This document shows positions 47,237 to 57,682 of a stretch of DNA of 64,000 nt, piece by piece. This DNA is from Oscheius onirici (lineage: Eukaryota > Nematoda > Chromadorea > Rhabditida > Rhabditidae). The translations under genes and the position numbers were made by a program. Within the stretch, counting starts at the first letter, position 1, and each line of letters begins with the position of its first letter. Under the pieces are notes generated by a model, which was not told where the DNA came from, made no database searches, and saw only the letters and a list, made by a program, of their open reading frames with translations. The DNA lies in assembly GCA_932521025.1 (NCBI GenBank), contig OW051471.1:1922001-1986000 (forward strand). The letters are read 5' to 3'.

Positions 47237-50200
47237 ATGGAGACGACTCGTCCTTCTCGCCCGAGCAGCAGGGAACTCTACGCCTTTCTCATCAAATGCG
47301 GTTGGTTATTTTAATTGTAAAGGACTGGGAGGGTAGAAAGAGACTGAGTTGACGAAAAATAGCTGTATTTTAGGGTCGGGATCAGTAGGAAAAAGTGTTA
47401 TTCACCAATTTTATTGCTTAAAAAGAACGTAGGTAAATTCAGCTAAAGAGCACCTTGAAAAGACAAAGATCAACAAGATTTATCCGAAAATTTGGCGGAA
47501 AACGAGGTAACAACATGCGAAGCAATATTAGGAGAACTTCCCGACCAAAGTTTCGAGTTCTTGTGCCTCGAGCTGGCGCAGTGGCGGTCTCATGGGAGCA
47601 TTTTTCTTGGAGATGCCACGGATCCAGTTGTCGTAAGTTGATTTGGAAAATTGCTTTTCCTAAACAAGCTTGCTAATTGATTTGTTTAACAAGCTTACGA
47701 ATTGATCAAGAATGGGCATCTTGTTCTCTAAGGCGAACATGTAGAGGTTTAGAGATACATAGCAATTCTCCTTGTCGCAAATATTTTTGAGAATTTCGTC
47801 TTGCAGGCATTTCAAAGCCAGGTTGGTGACGATGAAAAGATCGGGGACAGCCAAGAAATCCTGGACAAATTTCCAGAACCCTGAATAAGTGAAAGAATTT
47901 TCGAGTAAATATTAGAACGCACTCTGTATATCGTTTTTGTAGGAGCTGAAGGTGTTAAAATGCACATGTGAGTAGCTTCGTTAAGTGCTTTTTGTGCCAG
48001 AAACAGCCTTTACTCGTAAAGCCTCACAATCCGTCATTTTTCCATTGTAGATGATCTCGGCAATCCTATTGAACATGTCAGGAGAGACTCCCTTGATCTC
48101 TACTCGACTTTCGTTGGCCTAAACTAATTGCTTTCCTTACAATTAGCAGAAAAGAGAATTCACCTCCATGAAATCGCCGTAAAAAAAGGGCTTTGAAGTA
48201 GTCGGAACGAGCGGCAAGAATCATTCTGTGGATAATAAAGTCCTGGTTTCCGACAAAAACTGTGACGTCGGAGAGCTTCGTCACCGAATTTCATCGGATC
48301 AGGTTTTTCCTCTGCTGGAACATCGGTCATTCTTGACTGGAAATGAGAATATTCACATCAACGTTTGGAAAATTGGAAGTTGTTACGTAAGAAGTAAAAT
48401 TACGGTTGGGCTAGAACCAGTAAAGAAAAACTAGAAAAGACAACGTTCAACAAAATTTATCCGAATTTGATGGGAAACGAGGTAACAACGTGAGAGACAA
48501 TATTACTTGAACTTTTTGATCAAAATTACGAGCTCTCGTGGCTCAAGGTTACGCATTGGCTTCCTCACCGGGTACGATTCATCGAACACAAAGTCGCTCC
48601 ATTCTTCGTAATCGTATTGGTTAAACTTTTGCTAAAAAAATCCAACTGAGAGTAGAGTACGTAACTAAGTAACTTACGAAATGATTAAGAATGGGCATCT
48701 TGTTCTCGAAGGCGAACATGTAGAGATTAATACAAAAACAGCATCTGCCCATATTGCATTTGCTCTTGACAACTTCTTCTTGAAGGTCTCTCAAGACGAG
48801 ATCAGTGGCGTTGAAGAGATCAGCGGCGGCCAGAAGCTCGCTGACGAAATCCCAAAACTCTGAATAGAAAATTATCCACAAAAACACATAAAACTTACTT
48901 TCCAATGAATCTTCGATATCTACTAAGTCATTTGCATCAACATGACGGACATTGCCATTTTCCGTCTCCTTTTTGTGTCGCATAGCTTCGTAGCCGGTCA
49001 TTCTGCCGCTGTAAAAGATGTCAACAATTCTTTTGAAGATATCGACGGAGACTCCCTTTATTTCGACTCGATTTTCTTTGGCCTAAAGTCGGTGTTTATG
49101 CTTTCACAAAGAAGGGTAACCTCCTTGAAATCGCCGTAAAAGAGAGCTTGAAAATAGTCGGAGCGAGAAGCAAGAACCATTCTATGAACGACGAAATCCT
49201 GGTTCTCGACGAAGACGGTAACGTCAGAATTAGCTTTGTTCCCGTATATGAGAGGGGCAGGTCTTTCCTCGGCGGGAGGATCGGACATTTTGACTAGAAA
49301 TGAGCAAATTTGGGGAAAAAATTGTAGAGTACGAAGTAAAAGTTATGGTCGGGTGAGAACCAGTAAAGAACAACTTGAGAAGACAAAGTACAATATGATT
49401 TATCCAAAAATGTGAAAGAAAACGATGTATCATTTGTGAGAAACAAAACTAAGAGAACTTGCTGACCAAAGTGTTAAGTTCTTGTGGCTCGAGCTGGCGC
49501 AGTGGCGGTCTCATGGAAGCGCTTTTATTGAAAACAGTATTGGTCCAGGAGGTGTAATCGGCATTTTTAAATATTTGCTGAAACGAAATTAACAAACAAA
49601 AATTGGCGGAAAAGCTTACAAATTTACCATGAATGGGCATTTTCTTGTCTAAGGCGAACATGTAGAGGTTAGTGCAGAAGGCACAGTTGGATACACAGCG
49701 CATGCTTTTGATAACTTCGTCTTGAAGGCATTTCAAGACAAGATCAGTGATATTGAAGCGATCAGCAACCTCAAGGAGCTCGTGGACGAAATCCCAGAAC
49801 TCTGAAAAAGGTTCTTATATAAAACACAATGCGGAAAATTCACTCTGTAGAGATTGGTGCAAAGATATTTTGGCGCTATCGTAAGCGTATGCTGATGGAC
49901 AGTAGTGATAGCAGCTCTTTTGGTTATCAATAGTTTGTCTTCCTACTGCGAAACGCAGAGCTGTGCAATCTGCCATTCTTCCATTGTAGATAATCTCGAC
50001 AACCCTTTTAAACATGTCAGGAGAGACTTCCTTGATTTCGACTTGGTCTTCTTTAGCCTGAATTCCATTTTCATTCCGTAGGGAATATGTGTAACCTCCT
50101 TGAAATTGCCGTAGAAAAGAGCTTGGAAAAAGTCTGAACGGCCAGCGAGAGTCATTCTATGAACGACGAAATCCTGGTTCTCGACGAAAACGGTAACATC

Positions 50201-53200
50201 GGAGAGAGCTTCGTTTCCGAATATTAGAGAAGCAAGCTTTCCTTTTTTCTCAGGAGGCGGCATTTTTGGCTGGCAATGGGTTATTTGTACAACAAATCTG
50301 GGGGAAGGTATAGTCAGTTCAAAATGTAGAGAGCATAATTTGAATTGGCCCGCGCTTTCTTCATAGCACAATTTTCAAATCAAATTGGCGGAAATTTAGC
50401 TGCGTAGCACGTTACTGCATGTAAATATTGGATACTCAGCCAATGAAAAAGCGCGGGCCAATTCAAATAATGCTCTCTATTTTTTGAACAGACTATAGTA
50501 TGACTAGAACCAGCAAAAAAAAAACTTGCAAAACCAAGAAGTATAATTTGTACAAAATTAGATGGAAAACAAGGAAAAAAAACAAAACAAGGTAACAATG
50601 TGAGAAGCTACTTTGTGAATTTTTTCATCAAGACGACGTGTTCTTCAGGCGCGAGCTGGCGCAGCGGCTGCCTCATTGGAGCAGCGTCGTTGAAAATGGC
50701 AGTGCTCCAGGCTTCGTAATCTTCTGTTTTGAATTTTTGCTTCTAAAAGAAGACGTTTTTGGTTTCAAAGCAGCGTAAATGCTTACGAATTTGTCGAGAA
50801 TGGGCATCTTGTTCTCGAAGGCGAACATGTACAGATTCAGACAGAAGTAGCAATTATCCCTGCCACACTCGAATTTACATTCCTCCTGAAGACTTCCCAA
50901 TACGAGATCACTGACATTAAAGCCGTCAGCGACGGCCAGCAGTTCGTTGACGAAATTCCAGAACTCTGATTGTGAGTTAGACTTCTAAGGTTGAAAGAAA
51001 CTTACTGTGAAGAGCGTCTTTGACGTGTGACACGTCATTACCCATGTGGTGGTAAAATGTCCTCTTATCAGCACGGATTTCGGTGTTAATTGGGTATCGT
51101 AGAGTTTCACATTCGGACATTCTTCCATTGTAGATGATCTCAACAATTCTTTTGAACATGTCAGTAGAGACTCCTTTGATCTCAACTCGACTTTTCTTGG
51201 TCTTAATATCGACATTTTTTTTGCCAAAAATGGGAGCGAACCTCTTTGAAACCGCCGTAGAACAGGGCTTTGAAGTAGTCGGAACGAGATGCTAAGACCA
51301 TTCTGTGCACGATAAAGTCTTGATTTTCGACGAAGACGGTGACGTCGGAGAGCGATTCGTCGCCGAATACGTTCGGAGCAGGCTCGGCTCTTTTCTGAGG
51401 AGGCGGATCAGACATTTTTTATCGCTGAAAATTGGTTATTTTTTACAACAAATTTGGTGCAAATGATAAGAAAGATGCTGGGACAAGGTTTTGATTAAAA
51501 AAAACAATTTCATAGCGTTTTGAATAAAAACAAATAGGGTCGGGCTAGAACCAGTAAAATAGCAAGAAAGAAAAAGTTCAACAAGATTTATCCGAAAATT
51601 TGACAAAAAACAAGGTAACTATATTAGAAACTACTTTGTGAACTTTTTCATCAAGACGACGTGTTCTTTAGGGTCGAGCTGGCGCATTGGCGGTCTCATG
51701 GGAGCATCTTTGTTGAAAACGATAGAGCTCCAGGCTACATAATCATCTGTTTCGAATTTTTGCTTCTTAAAAGTACTGTTCGTTTCAAAGAAAGCAGTCA
51801 AAAAACTCACGAATCTGTCGAGAATGGGAATTTTGTTCTCCAATGCGAACATATAGAGATTGACGCAAAGGCAGCATCGGTTCTTTTTACATTTTCTTTT
51901 GAGAACTTCTCCTTTAAGACTCTTCAGAACGAGATCAGTGACGTTAAAGAGGTCAGCAGCGGCCAGAAGGTTGTTGACGAAAATCCAGAAAGCGAAAAAA
52001 TTATTAGAATAAAACAAAACGCAGCTTACTTAGCAATTTGTCCTTTACTGAAATGGCGGCACAAACATGGTGCTCAACTCCTTTTACCGTCTCTTTTTTG
52101 TATCGCAGAACTTTGTAATCGCATTTTCCAAAGTAAATGAGCTCAACAATCCTTTTGAGCATGTTAGGAGTGACTCCCTTGATCTCGACTCGGCTTTCCG
52201 TGGTCTATATTTCATGATGATGCATAGCAAGTATGAACTAAAACCTCCTTGAAACCTCCATAGAAAAGAGCCTTGAAATAATCGGAGCGAGATGCTAGAA
52301 CCATCCTGTGTAGAACGAAGTCCTGATTTTCGACGAAAACGGTGACATTCGACAGCGTTTCGTCGCCGAATTTGATTGGATCAGGCTTGGCTCTTTTCTT
52401 AGGAGGCGGACTGGACATTTTTGACTGTAAATTGACTATTTTACAGCAAATGTTGTACTTGTAAGCAGTTTAAGCAGAGATATTAAGAAAATGGCGGTAA
52501 ATTGTGATGGTTTGGCAAGAACCAGCAAATGGCTACTCACAAAGTTAAATGGGGCAAAATTTATAAGAAACAAATGACGAAAAGCATGGTAACAATGAGA
52601 AGTAGGTATATACAGAACGATATCAGACGCTGAACTTGTTCATCAGGACGACAAGTTCCTTTGGCTCGAGCTGGCGCAGTGGCTGCCTCATGGGAGCATC
52701 TTCGTCGAAAATGATCGAGGTCCAGTCGCGGTAATTATTGCCATTGAATTTCTGCTGCTGAAAAGGTGTCTACAGCTTGAAAAGGGGCAAAAGCTTACAA
52801 AGATGCCAAGAATGGGCAGTTTCTTCTCGAAGGCGAACATGTAGAGATTCAGGCAGAAGTAGCAGTTGTGCATGTTACAGGCGCCCTTCAGAACTTCGTC
52901 TTGAAGGCTTTTCAAAGTCAGATAGGTGACGTTGAAGCGGTCAGCGACGGCCAGCAGCTCGTTGACGAAATTCCAGAACTCTGTTAACGAAATTTGTGCA
53001 AAAAGGGAAGAAAGCAAACTTTTAAAAGTTTTCGAGAAGGTGTTGTTCAAGTTGGAACAGAGAATATATCTGTGGTAATAGTCCTTCTTGTTGCCGTTAG
53101 AATTAGTTGCCATTTGATAGCGGAAAGCTTCGCAATCGGACATTTTTCCATTATAAATAATCTCGAGAATCTTTTTGAGCATGTCGGCAGGAATATCCTT

Positions 53201-56200
53201 GATCTCAACGCGGTTTTCCTTCGCCTAAAAGCCGTTTCTTTGCAGGACAAAAAGATGGAAACCTTTCCAAAATTGTCATAGAAAAGAGCTTGGAAGTAGT
53301 CGGAACGAGAGGCCAGAACCATCCTGTGCACGAGAAAATCTTGGTTCTCGGCGGAAATGGTAACATCAGAGAGCGACTCGTCACCGAATTTGATGGGAAC
53401 AGGCTTTTCCTCGGTATGAAAGTTGGGCATTTTTGACTAAAAAGGTGTTTTACAAGGAATAGTGGAAAATGTAAGCAGCTATACACGAAGTAAGAAGTTG
53501 AGAGAACGTAGTAAAATGAGCAAATATGATTGGGCGAGAACCAGCGAAAATGTATTTAAAAGAAAAATTTGACATAGAACATGGTAAAAATGTGAGAAGC
53601 TAATTTCCAAACTTCTTCAAAAAGGTGACGAACTCTTGTGGCTCGAGCTGGCGCAGTGGTGGTCTCATGGGAGCATCTTTGTCAAAAATGACTGAGGTCC
53701 ATCTTTCGTAGTCGTTTTTGTCGAATTTTTGATAATAAAAAGTGTGCGTTTCAAAGCGGCTGAAAAGCTTATGAATTGATGAAGAATGGGCATCTTGTTC
53801 TCGAAGGCGAACATGTACATATTGATGCAGAAAGTGCAATAATCACGGGAGCAGATGTTTTTGAAGATTTCTTCTTGAAGGCTTGGCAAAACGAGGACAG
53901 TGAGGTTGAAGCGATCAGCAACGGATAGGAGCTCGTTGACGAAATTCCAGAACCCTAAACAATTTTCCGAAAGGAAAATATAAAGCTTACTTCGTAAGGA
54001 ATCTTGCATTGTTGAACTAACATAGACTATTAATATGTACTTTTTTTATTATCGCTATATGCGATTTGGTATTGTAGCACTTCGTAACCGCTCATTTTCC
54101 CAAAGTAAAAAAGATCAACAATCCTCTTGAACATGTCAGGAGAGACTCCCTTGATCTCGACTCGTCTTTCCTTGGCCTAAACCACTAGTTTGTAGATAAA
54201 AACGTAAAAGTACCTCTTTGCCGTCGCCGTAAAAGAAGACTTGAAAAAGTTGGAACGAGCGGCGGGCGAGAATCATTCTGTGGATGATGAAATCCTGATT
54301 CCCGACGAGGACGGTAACATCCGACAGCGATTCGTCGCCGAATTTAAGAGGATTGACGGGTAGTCTGGCCGTAGCTGGGGAGGCTCTCCAGCCATCAACG
54401 GAGGCTTTCTTGAACCCTTGAAAACCACATTTGCCGTATTCGTATCGTCCAAGTTCATTGCCATATTCTGGCCCGGATTCACCGTCCGAATCGAGCCAGT
54501 CGCCGTCGTAGTCATTTAGCCAGCCATCTCCATCCGTCCAAGACTCTATTATTTTTAGCTGCAAAATTAGGAGTTGTAAGGTGAAAAAAACCGCATGCAC
54601 CCATTCCTCGTACATTTTGCTTTAGCTTAACAAGTTCTTAACTTGGCTGGCTAAATGACTACGACGGCGACTGGCTCGATTCGGCCGGTTGCTATTGCTG
54701 TCTGAATACCTACATGTTCGCCTTCAAAAAGAAAATGCCCATTCTTGTCCGATTCGTAAGCATTTCTTCGTTTTTTCCAAGGCAAACCTTCTTAGCCAAC
54801 CTTTCCAAAAGAGCAGTACGAAACCTGGACCGAAGTAGTGTTCAAGAGAAATGTCATGAGATCGCCGCTGCGCCAGTTTGAGCCAATGGAGCTCGCCGAT
54901 TTGGTCAAGAAGTTCACCTAAGTCTGTTTCCTAATTTGTTACGTTGTCTTCCGTCTAATTTGTGTCAGAAATATGTTGTTTGCCTCCTCGAATTGTGTTG
55001 GAACTGGGCTTTATACGCTCTAAACGTTCATTTGTCTCAAAAACATGCTCCTTCAATCCGAAACTCGTTCAAAAAGCCTTCTTTTTCCTCAAAAATCAGA
55101 TTTATTTCTTCTGTAGAACTCGGAAAATGAATTTGTGCTCGTTTAGAAGGGTGAAAATGGCCCTCGTTCCGTCCCCTCTGCAACAGTAGCAGATATCCAT
55201 GGCTGGCAGGTTGTATTCTCTCTAAAAAGTTTTTTTCCTTGTTTCTTCAAAAACTCACGCCCAAATCGTTGTCATAGCTGTTTGTTGGAATATCCGGTAT
55301 AAAAGTCTCTAGGAGGAGAGTCGTTTGTTCCGGATCTCGATTGAGTTGTTCCGGATCTCGATTGAGACGCTTCGAATGCTGTTCTTGTTCTCGAACCAGT
55401 TCTGAAGCGTTTTATGTCAATTTTGAATCATTTCTTGGATTTTCTAGCTTCTCTGGGCTTTCAAAACGTATTATCAGTCATCCTCTACTTTTCTTCCTAT
55501 TTTCAGCTTCTTGGGACTCGCTAGTGGTCTTTTTTAGTCTTTTCCTGTAGAACATCCTTTAAAATCGAGCAAACTAGTCTTGGAACACATTACGGGGATA
55601 GTTTCACATCGAAACTCTGAAATTCAGTCGAAAACTCACCTTGAAGGCTTTTCTGAACTGACAAGCGTCAACAGTTTGCTGTCGGACCAATTTTACATCA
55701 GACACGTGGCTCAAAATCTGTTCCAATTGAAGCGGAATCGGATTGACGAATGCCATTCGTGTCGCGACCGGACTGAATTTGGCGGCGCGAAAAATTAGGG
55801 CCAATTGTTAGACTTTCGACGCTCTAAAAGCCATTTTACATTAAAAACTTCTTTTTACTCACGTCAAAAACAAGGTTTTTAAAGCATTCCTCCCAGATTG
55901 TCTCGTCAGATCCAAGATTTACGATCGGCCAAATCTTCCAAGAAAAACGGGCCTTTTTCCTCCACGGACAGAGCTGCCAGCTCCTTTTCCATTTTCTGAA
56001 CCACTGGACATTTTTGGCCGTCTTTTGTTGGCATTCTGGAAGAAAATCGAACTATTTTTACGCTGTTTCGTGTAGAACGATGGAAAAACTAATGAAGCGT
56101 GGACAAACATCGAAATGGGGCAGGTAAACTGGCGAGAAGTATCAAAAAACCTTTTTTTTTGTCATTTCGAAGGAAGAAATGTACCAAATTACGAAATTGT

Positions 56201-57676
56201 AGCGAAAGAAAGAGCGTACGTCTGCCGGGAAGACGGGTCAAGGGTAAACAGGAATGAGAAATTGGTATTGCAGCTGCTGGGGGAAAAGTGTCGACTGCGA
56301 GACATCTGTTTCGAAATCAGACGCAGAAACTAGCTTTATTTCGAAATTGCCAAAATTTGTTGTAACAAACACTTTTTCCGCTGAAAAAATCTTTTAGCCA
56401 GAAAAACCTCAGATTAGACTATTTTTCTTGCAAATATGGCCAAATTGAAGGAATTGACCATTCCAAAAACCAAATGTACCTAAAAAGTCAATTAATTCCC
56501 CTACTTTTCAGCCGCCCGCCTCGAATGTCCTGACAAATGTCTCCATACTGCCGTCATGATCATGTACCAGATGAGAGACAAGGATCTTATGGAAAAGTAC
56601 TGCAATTACGTAGTTTTGCCTACTTTTTTTTGTCTAAAAATCCAGTTTAGACCCTAGCCTTGGCAGCATTCAGTGTAGCTTGCAAGCTGGAAGAAGACTT
56701 GACGAAAAATCTGAGGGATTTCACCAATGTTGGCCTCTCGTGAGTTTTTAATCTTTTTTGGACACAAAATTTCGGCCATTTGACGTAAATTTGCTTACGA
56801 GATAATACATGTGGCGCTAAATTGAGAACAAATCAAGTTTTCAGAATCTTCCATGAGTATTCGGAAGCTCCGGCCACGGACAGCACCTTCCGCCACTCTA
56901 GGCGAGGCATAGCCTCGCTGGAATTTGTCATCCTGCGACAGATCGAGTACAACGTCCAGAAGACCCAAGACAAGCCGTTGCAGGTGAGCGTTTTGTGTGT
57001 GGAAATTATATTTTTCGAGCCCGTTTTGCAAAAATTGCGTAACGTTGACGGAATTCTCAAAAAACGGAATATTGAGTACAAAGGTCAAAAAATTATCTAA
57101 ACTCCGACCATTTTGAGTTACCCAACATGTTTTTTGCTCTCTGATCTATCTGACTGCTACACTGATCACTGTTAGCCCAAAACTAGGTCAAACACTTGCT
57201 TGGCACGTAAAGTCTTGACACTGAGCAAACGTTTCTGATTCTCCTGTGTTTTTTTTTGATAAATTGGCGGCAAGAAAAAGCTATTTTTCGAGTCTTCCAA
57301 AGCAAAATACACTTCTTTCAGTTCCTCTACATCTACCTGAGCCAACTGCGCGACTGGCAGCCCTCCAAATTCGATGATTACGACATTGAGCAGCGCTCGA
57401 TGGCTGTCTTGAAGGACAGTCACGTCGAGCCGCGTTTAATTCTCGACTACGAGCCGCAAGAAATCGCTGTGGCTTGTATTGCCATCGCTATCAACAGCTA
57501 CGACTTGAATATCAGTGGTTGCGGGTAATTTTTTTTATTTTTCTTCTAAAAATCGCATTTTCAGTAAAAGAGGCCGCCAAGACTGGTACGAGACGTTTTA
57601 CCCGGAAATGACGAAGAAGAGGCTCTTGAAAATCGAGAAGCGCATTCTGCGCGAGGTTTACAAGAAGGATCTCTAG
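47237..57676 (+). CDS. Cyclin Q (FAM58)-like protein with 9.2-kb first intron
   Basis: Cyclin Q activates CDK10 in animals. Six exons (47237-47300, 56512-56609, 56651-56739, 56845-56983, 57322-57524, 57565-57676) join in phase to 234 residues, close to the family length of about 250. The join of exons 1 and 2 gives YAFLIKC/AARLECPDKC, which fits the first cyclin helix. TLALAAFSVACKLEED matches helix 3. FRHSRRGIASLEF leads to ILRQIEYNVQ. MAVLKDSHVEPRL and EIAVACIAIAINSY resemble the second cyclin fold of FAM58. The far exon 1 is inferred from phase, spacing and fit; a nearer alternative start is possible. Intron 1 contains the antisense BTB array. The stop codon touches a MITE insertion. Confidence 0.82.
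47528..48330 (-). pseudogene. BTB/POZ paralogue a, decayed
   Basis: Four exons like the other copies: BTB core, KGVSPDMFNRIAEI, FWKFVQDFLAV ... LYMFALENKMPIL, and PPLRQLEAQELETL. There are three lesions. One base is missing before LSDVTVFVGNQD (about 48275). One extra base lies in the A-run at 48181-48187. A TAA is in frame in exon 2 (near 47996). The first two lesions cancel in frame, so exon 1 stays open but the BTB core would be read out of frame. The SL-type acceptor before the ATG (CATTTCCAG) survives. Confidence 0.75.
48503..49288 (-). CDS. BTB/POZ domain protein, paralogue b
   Basis: Exons 49121-49288, 48899-49082, 48678-48859 and 48503-48631 join to 220 residues. The N-terminal BTB fold has the hallmark DVTVFVENQDFVVHRMVLASRSDYFQALFYG split over its length. 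The second exon is IKGVSVDIFKRIVDIFY and the third FWDFVSELLAAADLF ... LYMFAFENKMPIL (the BACK-like helices). The last is RKPMRNLEPREL. BTB proteins of this kind commonly serve as Cullin-3 substrate adaptors; this one has no MATH or Kelch domain. The ATG follows ATTTCTAG by 5 nt, a likely SL site. It lies antisense in intron 1 of the cyclin Q gene. Confidence 0.8.
49449..50263 (-). CDS. BTB/POZ domain protein, paralogue c
   Basis: Exons 50096-50263, 49844-50057, 49620-49801 and 49449-49577 join to 230 residues with all splice sites and phases as in paralogue b. The BTB core is DVTVFVENQDFVVHRMTLAG. A longer, variable exon 2 ends with a tyrosine- and serine-rich stretch. The tail RPPLRQLEPQELNTLVSKFS is typical of the array. 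The ATG follows an acceptor (CATTGCCAG) by 6 nt. The start is 345 nt from the next gene because a MITE (50310-50497) has inserted between them. Confidence 0.8.
50310..50497. mobile_element. Palindromic MITE between BTB paralogues
   Basis: Ends TATAGTCAGTTCAAAA and inverse TTTTTTGAACAGACTATA; inner arms GAATTGGCCCGCGCTTT and inverse. It belongs to the GTCTGTTCAAAA-ended family. Confidence 0.75.
50608..51415 (-). CDS. BTB/POZ domain protein, paralogue d
   Basis: Exons 51242-51415, 51006-51201, 50787-50965 and 50608-50742 join in phase to 227 residues. The BTB core is DVTVFVENQDFIVHRMVLAS. Exon 3 (FWNFVNELLAVADGF ... LYMFAFENKMPIL) is one codon shorter than in other copies. The exon 2 acceptor (ATATTAAG) is weak. 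The tail reads RQPLRQLAPEEHVVLMKKFT. The ATG follows TTTTCAG by 9 nt. Confidence 0.78.
51631..52418 (-). pseudogene. BTB/POZ paralogue e, exon 3 acceptor lost
   Basis: Exons 52245-52418 and 52030-52204 are intact (BTB core NVTVFVENQDFVLHRM, then IKGVTPNMLKRIVEL). Exon 3 (FWIFVNNLLAAADLF ... LYMFALENKIPIL) lacks the AG that every other copy has: the boundary reads TTTTTTCGCTTTCTGG. Reading on from exon 2 meets a stop within the intron. Exons 3 and 4 otherwise stay open to 51631. It either produces a truncated BTB-only protein or is a young pseudogene. Confidence 0.65.
52623..53430 (-). CDS. BTB/POZ domain protein, paralogue f
   Basis: Exons 53263-53430, 53020-53224, 52799-52980 and 52623-52757 join in phase to 229 residues. 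The BTB core is DVTISAENQDFLVHRMVLAS. Exon 2 contains IKDIPADMLKKILEI. Exon 3 is FWNFVNELLAVADRF ... LYMFAFEKKLPIL. The tail RQPLRQLEPKELVVLMNKFS ends at TGA. The exon 2 donor (A|GTTTGC) is weaker than in the sister genes. The ATG lies 6 nt behind CCTTTTTAG. Confidence 0.78.
53600..54615 (-). pseudogene. BTB/POZ paralogue g, extended N-terminus, decayed
   Basis: The frame opens at 54615 with an unusual acidic, glycine-rich leader (WLNDYDGDWLDSDGESGP) before the BTB core DVTVLVGNQDFIIHRMILA. A 33-nt segment at 54559-54591 could be a very short intron or be read through. Lesions: a one-base loss in the A-run at 54041-54047 brings a TAA into exon 2; the exon 3 donor is ATAAGC instead of GTAAGC; and the exon 4 acceptor AG is missing. 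Exon 3 and 4 sequences (LYMFAFENKMPIL, RPPLRQLEPQEFVTF) are still well preserved, so decay is recent. Confidence 0.65.
54486..54684. repeat. Inverted repeat at BTB array edge
   Basis: Two perfect 41-bp arms (54486-54526 and 54644-54684) in opposite orientation, separated by 117 bp that contain the start of paralogue g. The arm encodes the leader segment WLNDYDGDWLDS in both directions. Confidence 0.9.
54684..54921 (+). pseudogene. Inverted 3' fragment of a BTB paralogue (h)
   Basis: It lies on plus, opposite to the rest of the array. The end of exon 3 (CYCCLNTYMFAFKKKMPILVRF, up to the donor at 54755/54756) and a complete exon 4 (54796-54921, MRSPLRQFEPMELADLVKK) keep correct splice sites and phase. 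Exons 1 and 2 are absent. Upstream it is fused, in frame, to one arm of the 41-bp inverted repeat. Confidence 0.75.
55102..56034 (-). pseudogene. Unrecognised gene with disrupted frame
   Basis: Four exon-like blocks with good signals: 55863-56034 (acceptor TTTCTTCCAG, start MPTKDGQKCPVVQKMEKEL), about 55823-55640 (ends CQFRKAFK|GTGAGT), 55259-55401 (EQHSKRLNRDPEQLNRDPEQ, a perfect in-frame 21-nt duplication), and 55102-55221 (REYNLPAMDICYCCRGDG to the stop). The last two join in phase. The first needs a one-base change near 55919 to stay open, and the second does not agree in phase with the third. I do not recognise the protein. It is either a decayed gene, mis-assembled, or spliced in a way I did not find. 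It lies antisense in the cyclin Q intron. Confidence 0.45.
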
Positions 57677-57682
57677 ATTTTT

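Noticed and set aside
56115-56333. Open frame just upstream of cyclin exon 2 as an alternative first exon
   Set aside because: No donor in the right phase and no fit to the cyclin N-terminus, whereas 47237-47300 joins in phase and completes the first helix.
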